Part shown: in pieces, positions 1-8,195 of the stretch
Position numbering within the stretch: the first letter of the stretch is position 1
Layout of the letters: each line of letters opens with the position of its first letter
Source: Clostridiales bacterium UBA4362
GTDB taxonomy: Bacteria > Bacillota > Clostridia > TANB77 > CAG-508
Length of the DNA stretch: 20,954 bases
Reading direction: 5' to 3'
Assembly (NCBI GenBank): GCA_002393975.1
Contig: DGSM01000118.1
Location: 1-20,954 of the forward strand
Made by a program: the position numbers and the translations under genes
The notes under the pieces: model-generated
What the model was told of the DNA's origin: nothing
What the model saw: the letters and a program-made list of their open reading frames with translations, nothing else
Databases searched by the model: none

Positions 1-611
1 TCTTTACTTAGTTCACCATTTATTTGACTTAATCCTGTTCTAAAAGTTGGCGAATACATTATTATTTTTTTATATTTATTTAAGTCTAGTTTTAATAGTT
101 TGTGTAAGTTCTTTTTTCCATCACTTATCTTCAAATATTCATATCTAGGTTGAATATATTGCAAAAAAGCATATGGGCTAACAGTAAATAAATAAGAAAA
201 CATGGCTATGTCAAATTCACTAGGGGTAACCATATAATCTATTGCTTTAGAAAAGTTGTTAATAAAAGTCTCATCTTTTTCAGTATGTAAAGCAAAACCA
301 CTCTTTTTTGGGCCAATTCCATGCCAAAGACTTATTAGTATTTGATCATCTTTTTTATCATTAATATAATCATCGTGTGTTAGAAACACAATTTTAGCTT
401 TATGATATTCTTCTAAAAAATGTTCATCTTTTTCCCAAAAAGACTTGATTCCTTTTTCATTAAGGATATCACATACTTTTTTATCTTTTATTAACCATAC
501 TAATTCATATTTTTTTATATTCTTTCTTACAATAGCTTCATAAAGAGCTTTGCTATTGCCAGAAAAATCCGGAAAACTTGAAAAAGCTATTCTTATCTTT
601 TTATCAGACAT
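1..611 (-). CDS. CDP-glycerol glycerophosphotransferase family protein (TagB/TagF-like), 3' part missing
   Basis: The first 203 codons of a gene that runs off the left edge of the window. The start ATG is at 611-609, behind AAAGGTGG, 21 bases after the upstream gene. The N-terminal part has the family pattern DFSGNSKALYEA (residues 15-26). The donor-site signature LWHGIGPKKSG (residues 95-105) contains the His that is catalytic in family members (known for S. epidermidis TagF), and YSPTFRTG follows at 186-193. Enzymes of this family transfer glycerol-phosphate (or ribitol-phosphate) from a CDP-activated donor onto a lipid-linked glycan at the inner face of the membrane. Being last in an operon with TagO-, TagG- and TagH-like genes supports a wall-teichoic-acid role. 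Whether it is a primase (TagB) or polymerase (TagF) cannot be decided, because the C-terminal half is missing. Confidence 0.88.
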   Translation of the reverse strand, partial: MSDKKIRIAFSSFPDFSGNSKALYEAIVRKNIKKYELVWLIKDKKVCDILNEKGIKSFWEKDEHFLEEYHKAKIVFLTHDDYINDKKDDQILISLWHGIGPKKSGFALHTEKDETFINNFSKAIDYMVTPSEFDIAMFSYLFTVSPYAFLQYIQPRYEYLKISDGKKNLHKLLKLDLNKYKKIIMYSPTFRTGLSQINGELSK

Positions 612-632
612 ATATATTGTCCACCTTTTAGA

Positions 633-2837
633 TTATTTTTTAGATATTTTATTCTTTACTTTTTTCATTCCTCTGTAAACTTTCAAACTTGCTTTTCCTG
701 GTACAGTATCAAAGAATCTATTTACATTATTTAATCTATGCATCATTTCAGGTGTAATAGCTTCTCCTCCTGATGACCTTGTTGGTACTGGTAAACATGG
801 AGCTGACCAATAGAATGGTTCTCCATTTGTTAATAGTAACATGTAAACATCTCTGAAAAACTTACTGTATATTTCCTCATGTCCTTCTGTCATTCTTTGA
901 TATAAGAAAATTCTATTTTTCTCATTAAAGCCTCTAGACATAGAGTCTTTTCTAATTCTATAAAGATTCAATTTTTCTGGAATAGATACTCCCATTCTTC
1001 CTGCTTGTGCAAGACTGATCCAAGAGTCGTAATCTTCCATTCCATAAATCATTTTTGTTCTATTTAAGCCAAAATTCATAAAGTCATTTTTTCTAATTAC
1101 TACAAATGCAGCTAGCATATTCGAGCATAATAAATATGGTATTTGTATGTTGAAAGTAGGCCAAACTCCATCATCTCCTTCAAAATACTTAACCCAACTA
1201 TATACATAAGAAACATTAGAATAGTGTTTTAAAATGTTTATAGCTTTTGTATAGAATGTAGGATCTATCATATCGTCTGCATCTAAAAATGCAATATATT
1301 CACCTTTGGCTTCTTTTGCGCCAACATTTCTTGCATTAGCTAGCCCACCATTTTTTATATCAACAACTCGTATTTTAGGATCTTTTCTAAATTTATCTAA
1401 AACTTTTAAACTATTCTTATCAGTTGATCCATCATTAACTATTACAATTTCATAATTGTCATATTCTGTTCCCTTAATGCTTTGAATTGTTTCAGGTAAT
1501 GTATCTCCTAAATTATAATAAGGTATAACTACTGATAATAAATCTTTTTTGCCTTTATAATCTTTTTCTATTTTTTTCATTGGCATAGAATATAAGAAAG
1601 GAAACTCAGTTTTATTTTTATGATTTTTAATAACGTTATTATAAAACTCTTTTCTCATTTTGTAGTTATCTTCAAGATTTGTTAGTTTTACAATTCTCTT
1701 TCTTGCATTTTCGCCAATTCTATTTAATTCACTATCATCTAATTCTAATATTTTTTCTAATTTTTCTTCAAAATCGCCATCTTTTTCCCAATCAAAAATG
1801 AATCCATTTTTTCCAGACTCTTCAACCATCTCTGCTTGTCCGCCTGATTTTGACACCAATACAGTTTTTCCTAAAAACATTGATTCAATACATGTATTAG
1901 GGAAATTCTCATATAATGAAGGAATTACTACTGCAGTTGAAGATAGTATATGTGGTATAAGTTCAAGATGTGGGATAGAATTCATCATTTCTAGATTGCC
2001 AGAATCTATATATTTTTGATATTTTTGTTTTAGCATAACTCCAACAAATTCATTCTTTGTTTCAAGTCTGGTGTCCCCGCCTATCATTTTTAACTTAAAG
2101 TCAATTCCTTTATCCCATAGACGGCTACATGCTTCAACTAATTGTACAACACCCTTTCTATATTCAGATCTACCAAAGTACATAATAGTCTTCTTGTCAT
2201 TCTTTATATCTTGTCCTTTTTTCTTGTATTCATTTAAGTCTGCTTCATCATAAACAAATGGTAAATTAATAACATTAATTTTTGTATCAGTTAATGGTTG
2301 TAAGATATCTGCTAAAAATTGACTAGGACATAATAAAGCATCTGCACCCTTAATACATGCTTTTTCCATTTCACCTATCCAATATTCTGGTAATTTGTAT
2401 ATTGGAAATTGATTGATTCTATTGGTTTCAAAAGCTGGAGTATGTAAATGAACTACTATTGGAATATCTTGAAGTTCATTTTTTAATGTTAGTTTATTTT
2501 GAATTATATATTGTCCATATGCATCATATTCTTGTGTTTCAATTACATCTGGTTTTCCATATTCCTTTATCATATCCATAATTGTTAAGTAATATTGATA
2601 TGCTAAAGCATTGTCGTAACCTAAGTATTTATAATAATCTGCTTGGTCATCTATTTTAAATCTAACTATTCTGTATCCTTCTTTTGCTGTTTCAACAACA
2701 GATTTTTTTAAACTTTTTACTACTACGGTAACTTCATCGCCATGACTTTGAAACATTTTTGCGCAATTTTCAACATATGTTCCAATACCTCCACCAAAGT
2801 CTGGTGCAAATTCTCCTGTAATAATCCAAATTTTCAT
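633..2837 (-). CDS. Two-domain glycosyltransferase: GT4 domain fused to GT2 domain
   Basis: A 734-residue cytoplasmic protein carrying two complete glycosyltransferase folds. Residues 1-405 are GT4 (GT-B fold): a Gly-rich N-terminal loop (GGGIGTYVEN, 15-24) and the retaining-enzyme EX7E motif with Glu310 and Glu318. Residues about 433-734 are GT2 (GT-A fold): LSVVIPYYN near 435, VNDGSTD, and the DXD-type metal site LDADD near 518. The reading frame is continuous through the junction at about 405-432, so this is a true fusion and not a frameshift. The start ATG follows GGAGG at 8 bases. It lies between the permease gene and the glycerophosphotransferase gene, so it probably adds two sugars in sequence, or builds a disaccharide unit, on the exported polymer. 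Sugars and linkages cannot be read from the sequence. Confidence 0.9.
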   Translation of the reverse strand: MKIWIITGEFAPDFGGGIGTYVENCAKMFQSHGDEVTVVVKSLKKSVVETAKEGYRIVRFKIDDQADYYKYLGYDNALAYQYYLTIMDMIKEYGKPDVIETQEYDAYGQYIIQNKLTLKNELQDIPIVVHLHTPAFETNRINQFPIYKLPEYWIGEMEKACIKGADALLCPSQFLADILQPLTDTKINVINLPFVYDEADLNEYKKKGQDIKNDKKTIMYFGRSEYRKGVVQLVEACSRLWDKGIDFKLKMIGGDTRLETKNEFVGVMLKQKYQKYIDSGNLEMMNSIPHLELIPHILSSTAVVIPSLYENFPNTCIESMFLGKTVLVSKSGGQAEMVEESGKNGFIFDWEKDGDFEEKLEKILELDDSELNRIGENARKRIVKLTNLEDNYKMRKEFYNNVIKNHKNKTEFPFLYSMPMKKIEKDYKGKKDLLSVVIPYYNLGDTLPETIQSIKGTEYDNYEIVIVNDGSTDKNSLKVLDKFRKDPKIRVVDIKNGGLANARNVGAKEAKGEYIAFLDADDMIDPTFYTKAINILKHYSNVSYVYSWVKYFEGDDGVWPTFNIQIPYLLCSNMLAAFVVIRKNDFMNFGLNRTKMIYGMEDYDSWISLAQAGRMGVSIPEKLNLYRIRKDSMSRGFNEKNRIFLYQRMTEGHEEIYSKFFRDVYMLLLTNGEPFYWSAPCLPVPTRSSGGEAITPEMMHRLNNVNRFFDTVPGKASLKVYRGMKKVKNKISKK

Positions 2838-2855
2838 TCAATAGTCCTCCATCAA

Positions 2856-3629
2856 TTATAATTCTTCAGCAAATCTCTTTTGTAATTTTTGGAATATGAA
2901 ATATCCTATAAAGCTAACAGCTAAACCAATCAAAAATATAATTCCTATCATTTTCATGTTTGGCATAGTTTGGTTATATAAAATGTTTCTATAACCTTCA
3001 ATGATATATGTCATTGGATTCCATTTTAATATCCATCTAAAATTTTCTGGAATTGTTTCAACAGAATATACAACTGGTGTAGCATACATTAATAGTTGAA
3101 GAATAACACCAATAAAGTGTTGAATGTCTCTCATATATACTGTGATTGCAGAAAAGATAAATGATAAGCCTATCATCAATACATCTTGAACAATTATTAA
3201 TATTGGATAGAACAAAATGTATTTAGAAACTCCCATACCATATGCTAAAGTAAATGTTAACATTATAATACTTGATATTAAAAAGTTGATTGTTTCACTT
3301 AAAACTAAAGAAAATGGTAAAATTGCTCTTGGGAAATATACTTTTTTAACAATATTTCCATTATCTACAATTACCCAAGTTGATCTACTTATCGTTGTAG
3401 AAAAGAAATTCCATGGAATTAAACCACATACCATAAATACTGTGTAGTTAGGAATATTATTTCTAATAATAAGTGGAAAAATTATTGCATAAACTGCAAT
3501 CTGTAAAAGTGGATTAATGAAAGACCAAAGTATTCCGAAAAATGAATGCTTATACTTTCCACCAATATCTTTTTTTACAGATGTTTTTAATAGTTCTCTA
3601 TATAAATATAAATCTTTAAAAAATCTCAT
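2856..3629 (-). CDS. Polysaccharide/teichoic acid ABC exporter, permease subunit (TagG-like)
   Basis: An ABC-2 type integral membrane protein of 257 residues with about six hydrophobic segments and the N-terminal amphipathic region seen in TagG/Wzm proteins (KHSFFGILWSFINPLLQIA, starting near residue 28). With the adjacent ATPase it would move undecaprenyl-diphosphate-linked polymer across the cytoplasmic membrane. I chose the ATG at 3629-3627, which has GAGG five bases upstream. A GTG two codons earlier (3635) is in frame, but it lies inside that ribosome site and is unlikely to be used. The gene begins 12 bases after the ATPase gene, as expected for a two-subunit transporter. TagG-type (teichoic acid) is favoured over a generic O-antigen exporter because of the TagO-like and CDP-glycerol transferase genes in the same operon. 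Confidence 0.9.
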   Translation of the reverse strand: MRFFKDLYLYRELLKTSVKKDIGGKYKHSFFGILWSFINPLLQIAVYAIIFPLIIRNNIPNYTVFMVCGLIPWNFFSTTISRSTWVIVDNGNIVKKVYFPRAILPFSLVLSETINFLISSIIMLTFTLAYGMGVSKYILFYPILIIVQDVLMIGLSFIFSAITVYMRDIQHFIGVILQLLMYATPVVYSVETIPENFRWILKWNPMTYIIEGYRNILYNQTMPNMKMIGIIFLIGLAVSFIGYFIFQKLQKRFAEEL

Positions 3630-3641
3630 AGTCACCTCAAA

Positions 3642-4382
3642 TTATGCCATTTCAGCTAAATATTTTTTTGTTACTTCTTTAGACTTACCATCCATTCTAA
3701 CTTTGCCTTTTTCTATCCAGATTCCTCTATCACAGAATCCTTCAGCTAAGTGCATAGAATGTGTAACAAATACTATTGTTTTACCTTCTTTTTTTAATTC
3801 TTTCATTTTAGCAATACATTTATCTTGAAAATGTTGGTCTCCAACTGCTAAAACTTCATCAACTAAAAGAATATCTGCATCAACATTAATTGCTACCGCA
3901 AAGGCAAGTCTCATATACATTCCTGATGAATAGGTTCTTACTGGATTATCTATGTAATCTCCTAATTCTGAGAACTCTATGATATCATCTAATCTTTTAT
4001 CTATTTCTTTTTTAGTAAGACCAAATATAGATGCATTAAAATATATATTTTCTCTTCCAGAAAAGTCAGGATGGAATCCTGCTCCTAATTCAAGAAGTGA
4101 AGTTAGTTTTCCATTAGTAATTATTTTACCTTTATTAGGATAAATAATTTTAGTCATTAATTTTAATAATGTTGACTTTCCACTACCATTTATTCCAATT
4201 AACGCAACTGTCTCACCTTTTTTTATTTTTAAATTAATATCTTTTAAAACTTCTCTTGTTTCTCTTCTATTGCGTTTCCAGAAAAGTAGTTTTTCTTTAA
4301 ATGAATTTGCTTTATCTAAATATACATTAAATGTTTTATATACATGATCTACAATTATTGCATCATCATTTTCTTTCTTCAT
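3642..4382 (-). CDS. Polysaccharide/teichoic acid ABC exporter, ATP-binding subunit (TagH-like)
   Basis: A 246-residue ABC ATPase of the TagH/Wzt/RfbB group. Visible motifs are Walker A GINGSGKST (63-71), the TagH/Wzt-type LLELGAGFHPDFSGRENIY (97-115), ABC signature YSSGM (151-155), Walker B ILLVDE (171-176) and the switch His208. It powers export together with the permease encoded just downstream. The protein ends shortly after the nucleotide-binding domain. It lacks the long C-terminal extension of B. subtilis TagH and the carbohydrate-binding domain of some Wzt proteins, so it resembles the short S. aureus TarH form. The nearest ribosome-site-like sequence (GGAG) is about 13 bases from the ATG, longer than usual, so the start is a little less certain than its neighbours. 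Confidence 0.93.
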   Translation of the reverse strand: MKKENDDAIIVDHVYKTFNVYLDKANSFKEKLLFWKRNRRETREVLKDINLKIKKGETVALIGINGSGKSTLLKLMTKIIYPNKGKIITNGKLTSLLELGAGFHPDFSGRENIYFNASIFGLTKKEIDKRLDDIIEFSELGDYIDNPVRTYSSGMYMRLAFAVAINVDADILLVDEVLAVGDQHFQDKCIAKMKELKKEGKTIVFVTHSMHLAEGFCDRGIWIEKGKVRMDGKSKEVTKKYLAEMA

Positions 4383-4403
4383 GTCTTATAAATTGCTCCA
4401 TTT

Positions 4404-5597
4404 CTATTTACTTTTTTTGTTTTGTTTTTTCTTATTTTTGTTTTCTTTACTATCTATACTATCAATATTCTCTTTTTTCTTAGTATCATCACTCTTTTCT
4501 TTTTTATCTACTAGTCCTAGTTCTTTATTATCTTTGATTAAATCTTCTTTATATTGTCTTATTCCACTTAGTCCAAGTAATAATACTAATGTAACAAATG
4601 CTAAGAAAAGAAATGCTTTAATAATACCTTCATAAATTAATATAATTGCAAACATACCAAGTGCAGCTGATATAGCATACATTATTGTTACTGCTTGTTT
4701 TTGTGTAAAACCTTGATCAACTAATTTATGATGTAAGTGTCCTCTATCTGCTTGGAATATAGCTTTAAATGATTTACCTTTTGCAGTTCTTCTAATTATT
4801 GCCCAAAGTGTATCCATTATAGGTAATGCTAAAACTAATATAGGTGCAAGTAATACAACTAATGTTACTGTTTTGGCAACTCCAAAAATCGATATCGTTG
4901 CTAAGCTTAATCCTAAAAATTGTGAGCCAACATCACCAATAAAAGTTTTGGCTGGATTAACATTGAAAGGCAAAAATCCAGTAATGCTTCCAGCTAGCGC
5001 TGTAATTAATATCATTGAAATAGTTGATGAATCATTAGTAGCAAATATAATCAATAATGCTAAACTAGATATTAACGTTATTCCGCTAGAAAGCCCATCT
5101 AATCCATCAATTAAATTGATTGCATTTGTTATTCCAATTATCCAACCAATTGTTAATATAAAACTTAAAACTGGATGAAGTATATGTGCACCGACATTTT
5201 CTATTCTTACTCCAAATCCAAATAGTATTGCAGCAGCTACAATTTGCGCTAAAAGTTTAATTATTGGTTTAACATCTTTTATGTCATCAATATATGAAAC
5301 AACAGATAATTCTATTATAGCTAATAGAAATCCTAATAATTTCATTCCATATTTTTGGCTATCAATTAAAGAAAATTTGCCTTCCAAAACCATTGACACT
5401 ATTAAGTAAATAACTGATATAATAAAGCCTGTAATAACAGCTATTCCTCCAAGTCTTGCAACTGGCATTTTATTAACTCTTCTATCGTTTGGATAGTCAA
5501 TCGCGCCTTTCTTTTTTGCAAGTCTTATAGTATATGGTGTTACTACAAAACTAATAATAAAAGCTAATAAGAAAGATGTTGCTATGTCTCCCCACAT
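4404..5597 (-). CDS. tagO: Undecaprenyl-phosphate N-acetylhexosamine-1-phosphate transferase (TagO/WecA/MraY family)
   Basis: A polytopic membrane enzyme of 397 residues with about ten to eleven hydrophobic segments. It has the family's catalytic signatures: DDIKD (104-108), NLIDGLDGL (161-169), GDVGS (221-225) and the cytoplasmic DRGHLHH loop (284-290), the HIHH-type motif that separates TagO/WecA enzymes from MraY. Enzymes of this group transfer GlcNAc-1-phosphate from UDP-GlcNAc to undecaprenyl phosphate, the first step of teichoic acid and related glycans. The start ATG follows AGGAGG at 8 bases. Unusual is a hydrophilic, Lys/Asn/Asp-rich tail of about 50 residues after the last membrane helix (about 347-397), ending in Lys-rich runs. 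Its role is unknown; it would lie in the cytoplasm if the topology follows WecA. Confidence 0.93.
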   Translation of the reverse strand: MWGDIATSFLLAFIISFVVTPYTIRLAKKKGAIDYPNDRRVNKMPVARLGGIAVITGFIISVIYLIVSMVLEGKFSLIDSQKYGMKLLGFLLAIIELSVVSYIDDIKDVKPIIKLLAQIVAAAILFGFGVRIENVGAHILHPVLSFILTIGWIIGITNAINLIDGLDGLSSGITLISSLALLIIFATNDSSTISMILITALAGSITGFLPFNVNPAKTFIGDVGSQFLGLSLATISIFGVAKTVTLVVLLAPILVLALPIMDTLWAIIRRTAKGKSFKAIFQADRGHLHHKLVDQGFTQKQAVTIMYAISAALGMFAIILIYEGIIKAFLFLAFVTLVLLLGLSGIRQYKEDLIKDNKELGLVDKKEKSDDTKKKENIDSIDSKENKNKKKQNKKSK

Positions 5598-5622
5598 AAG
5601 TGGCCCCTCCTATAATAATAGT

Positions 5623-6585
5623 TTATGAATTAATTAATTTCTCATTTGTTTCTTTTTCACCATTATATTCATTTACTAAATATAATGGTCTAGCTTTTGA
5701 TTCATTAAATATTCTTCCTAAATACTCTCCGACAATACCAAAGAATAATATTTGTACTCCTGAGAAGAATAATACTAATAGAATTATTGCTTGATAAGCT
5801 TGAACCGCTTCCTGAATTCTAATACATTTTACTATTACATATATTAGATATCCTATTAACATCAAAAATGTTGGAATTGAAAGATAAGCACTAATTCTTA
5901 AAGGTGATGTGGTAAATGATGTAATTCCATCTATTGCTAGGTTAAATAATTTTGCATAATTCCATTTTGTTTTTCCTGCAATTCTAGGATCTCTATCATA
6001 GAACACTGCTTTTTTCTTATAACCAATCCATGAAAATAGACTCTTGCTATTTCTTTGAACCTCTTTCATAGATTTAAGAACATTTATACATCTTCTATCT
6101 AATAATCTAAAATCTCCAGTATCAACTTGTATTTCAACTGGCGTTAATGCTTGAAGAACTCTATAATACATTTTAGAAGTAAACTTCTTCATCAATGTTT
6201 CACCTTTTCTAGATTTTCTTCTAGCATAAACATCATCATATCCTTCTTCCCAATACTTAATAAGTTCAGGAATAAGTTCTGGTGGATCTTGTAAATCGGC
6301 ATCAAGAAATATTGCACAATCTCCTGTACAATAATCTATCCCCGCTTTCATTGCCAACTCTTTACCAAAGTTTCTTGCAAAATCAACAAAGCAAATCCTT
6401 TTATCTTTTTCTCTATATTGTTTAATTAGTTCTATTGTTTTATCTTTAGACCCATCATTAACAAATAATATTTCGAAATCATATTTATCTTCAAGTGAAT
6501 CTATTAATTTATTTAGTCTTTCAATTAAAAAAGGTAAAGATTCTTCCTCATTATATGCAGGAATTATAATTGAAATTTTCTTCAT
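5623..6585 (-). CDS. Polyprenyl-phosphate glycosyltransferase, GT2 family (GtrB/CsbB/YkcC-like)
   Basis: A 320-residue membrane-bound GT2 enzyme. The catalytic domain has the N-terminal strand ISIIIPAYNEE (4-14), FVNDGSKD (41-48), the metal site LDADLQDPPEL (94-104) and the RNFGKE region (71-76). Two C-terminal membrane helices (about 235-258 and 266-292) and the ending motif VGEYLGRI are typical of GtrB/CsbB/ArnC-type enzymes. These transfer a sugar from a nucleotide donor to undecaprenyl phosphate, making a lipid-linked sugar that is flipped outward and used by a GT-C enzyme to decorate surface polymers. It is first in the teichoic-type operon, with a promoter 35-60 bases upstream and AAAGGGG before the ATG. 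No GtrA-like flippase or GT-C transferase is in the window. The sugar is unknown. Confidence 0.88.
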   Translation of the reverse strand: MKKISIIIPAYNEEESLPFLIERLNKLIDSLEDKYDFEILFVNDGSKDKTIELIKQYREKDKRICFVDFARNFGKELAMKAGIDYCTGDCAIFLDADLQDPPELIPELIKYWEEGYDDVYARRKSRKGETLMKKFTSKMYYRVLQALTPVEIQVDTGDFRLLDRRCINVLKSMKEVQRNSKSLFSWIGYKKKAVFYDRDPRIAGKTKWNYAKLFNLAIDGITSFTTSPLRISAYLSIPTFLMLIGYLIYVIVKCIRIQEAVQAYQAIILLVLFFSGVQILFFGIVGEYLGRIFNESKARPLYLVNEYNGEKETNEKLINS

Positions 6586-6619
6586 TTAGTTCCCCTTTTT
6601 GCCATTTATAGTCCATATA

Positions 6620-6648
6620 ATTTTATAATAAACTGGGCAAAAAATCAA
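6620..6648 (-). promoter_or_regulatory. Sigma-A-like promoter for the six-gene teichoic-type operon
   Basis: On the minus strand, -35 TTGATT (6648-6643), a 17-base spacer and -10 TAAAAT (6625-6620). It lies between the terminator at 6695-6730 and the ATG at 6585, giving a leader of about 25-30 bases. Assigned from hexamer match and position only. Confidence 0.55.
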
Positions 6649-6694
6649 TGATTTATAGACATAATAAAACCTTTTTATTTTAATACTTTCAGGC

Positions 6695-6730
6695 AAAAAA
6701 AGAGACTATACATTAAGGTATAATCTCTTT
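6695..6730 (-). terminator. Intrinsic terminator ending the 11-gene operon
   Basis: A 13-base-pair stem (6730-6718 with 6711-6699) and a six-base loop (6712-6717), followed on the minus strand by seven Ts (6701-6695). In minus-strand RNA the one non-Watson-Crick position is a U-G pair, whereas plus-strand RNA would have a C-A mismatch. Orientation is therefore clear: it ends transcription 7 bases after the stop codon at 6738. Confidence 0.85.
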
Positions 6731-6737
6731 ACTATTA

Positions 6738-7199
6738 TTATTTTGTTAAATCTAATAGAGCTTGTACAACTGTTTTAAACTCTTGTTCTTCTATAGCATA
6801 TCCGCTTCTTTCAATTTTCTTTCCATTTAAAAGATTTATAGTAATAGTTTGATGAGAGAAGCCTAAAGAACTTTCATTACCTTCCACTCCTATTTTTTCT
6901 GGTAACTTCTCAAATCCGCTATTAGTTAGTTTTTCCATAAAAGCATTATACTCTGTATCTGTTAAAGTTTTAATTGTCACATCTTCAGATGAATTATCAA
7001 GAGTATATTCCAATTCATGGTTAGAACTTAACTTAATTATTGTTGCTCCTCCCCAAGGTGAATCATTTGAATACTCTATTGATCCAAAGTCATTTTGAAA
7101 ATCCACTTTGTTTAATGATTTATTCTTTAAAACTACTATTAGCACTATTATTAGTATAGCTACTACTAAAAACACAATTATCTTTCCATACTTTTTCAT
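6738..7199 (-). CDS. Small membrane-anchored protein of unknown function
   Basis: A 153-residue protein I do not recognise. A short Lys-rich start is followed by one strong hydrophobic segment (about residues 6-25), with no clear signal-peptidase site and no lipobox, so it is probably an N-terminal anchor. The remaining 125 residues would then face outward and alternate short beta-like stretches with polar turns, including NDSPWGGATIIKLSSNHEL. There are no cysteines and no recognisable catalytic motif. I chose the ATG at 7199, which has AGGAG nine bases upstream. A TTG two codons earlier (7205) is in frame but only three bases from that site. It is the last gene of the long operon, 76 bases after the preceding glycosyltransferase gene, and is followed at once by a terminator. 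Confidence 0.7.
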   Translation of the reverse strand: MKKYGKIIVFLVVAILIIVLIVVLKNKSLNKVDFQNDFGSIEYSNDSPWGGATIIKLSSNHELEYTLDNSSEDVTIKTLTDTEYNAFMEKLTNSGFEKLPEKIGVEGNESSLGFSHQTITINLLNGKKIERSGYAIEEQEFKTVVQALLDLTK

Positions 7200-7275
7200 A
7201 TACAAATTCTCCTTTTTTCTCTTTTAATTTTATAATTATTTATTAATTGTATTCTATTTTTCTATATAGTTTTTC

Positions 7276-8181
7276 TTATTCATCTTTTTCCCTAGGAAAC
7301 ATTTTTCTTGTTTTTATTGTCCCAGGAATCCATAAAATAGCTAAAAGTAATCTTCTTTTTAAACCATTAACCATTAAAATTGCATGATCTCTTTCTGCAA
7401 GATTTGCGAATAAAATATATTGTTTAAAGATATATTTTTTCTTTTCAAAAGTAACATCTTTTAAATCCATGTCTAATATTTCTTTGAAATACATAAAATA
7501 TCCCATAGGAGATTCAACAAATGTTTTCTTAATATTTTGTGTATATCCATCATTTTTATAATCACCTATTTCTATAGCTTGATTAATACATATAACATCA
7601 TTGTCCAAATCCATCTTATGATACATTCTAGCTTCTGTAACAAACTTTTCATCAGCCTCTAATTCATGTTTATATTTTTTTCTTATGGCCGTTTTAAACA
7701 CTAATATTTTTTCACCTGTAATTTGTTCTCTAAAATATAAAGAAAACATATCACTTCTATGATCATTTTCTGGAAATTTATTACCGCTAATTTTTTTCTT
7801 GTTCACTTTTTTCAAAAACAATAACGCATATACGGTTTCATCATCTAGTAGTTTACTAGCATTTTTCTTTATTATATCCATACAATTTACTGTCAATTGA
7901 TCATCACTATCACAAGTAAAGCATATATCTCCATTAACATGTTCCATTAAGTTGTTAATAGCAGCCATTTTTCCTTGATTTTTTTGATAATAATATTCAA
8001 TATGGAAAATGTTTTGCTTAATATAGTTTTGAACAGTTACTTTAGTTTTATCAGTCGAGCCATCATCCATAATAAGCCACTCGAAATCAACACCAGACTG
8101 AGTATTTACTACTAAACTTGTATATAATTTTTCTAATTCTTCACACCTATTATAGGTTGTGGTTAAAACTGATATTTTCAT
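7276..8181 (-). CDS. Glycosyltransferase, family 2
   Basis: A 301-residue soluble GT2 enzyme. It has the N-terminal nucleotide-binding strand ISVLTTTYNR (3-12), MDDGSTDKT and the metal-binding DSDD inside FTCDSDDQL. The C-terminal half (about 190-301) contains the family-typical acceptor region rich in Lys, Tyr and Phe, without membrane helices. It probably adds one sugar to a lipid-linked intermediate on the cytoplasmic side. It sits 14 bases after a GT4 gene in the long operon. The ribosome site is weak (AGAGAG). Donor sugar and linkage cannot be predicted. The TTTYNRCEEL start differs from the IVPVYN type of the other GT2 proteins in this operon, so it is probably not a recent duplicate of them. 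Confidence 0.88.
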   Translation of the reverse strand: MKISVLTTTYNRCEELEKLYTSLVVNTQSGVDFEWLIMDDGSTDKTKVTVQNYIKQNIFHIEYYYQKNQGKMAAINNLMEHVNGDICFTCDSDDQLTVNCMDIIKKNASKLLDDETVYALLFLKKVNKKKISGNKFPENDHRSDMFSLYFREQITGEKILVFKTAIRKKYKHELEADEKFVTEARMYHKMDLDNDVICINQAIEIGDYKNDGYTQNIKKTFVESPMGYFMYFKEILDMDLKDVTFEKKKYIFKQYILFANLAERDHAILMVNGLKRRLLLAILWIPGTIKTRKMFPREKDE

Positions 8182-8195
8182 ATATTCTCTCTTCT

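Noticed and set aside
1550..1660. Frameshift or joined pseudogene at the GT4-GT2 junction
   Set aside because: The frame is open throughout, both halves keep their motifs, and there is no ribosome site with a start codon at the GT2 half that would suggest a recent fusion error.
3627..3635. GTG start at 3635 for the TagG-like permease
   Set aside because: That GTG is part of the GAGGTG ribosome site; the ATG at 3629 has GAGG at five bases, which is the better start.
7197..7205. TTG start at 7205 for the small anchored protein
   Set aside because: It is only three bases from AGGAG, whereas the ATG at 7199 is nine bases away.
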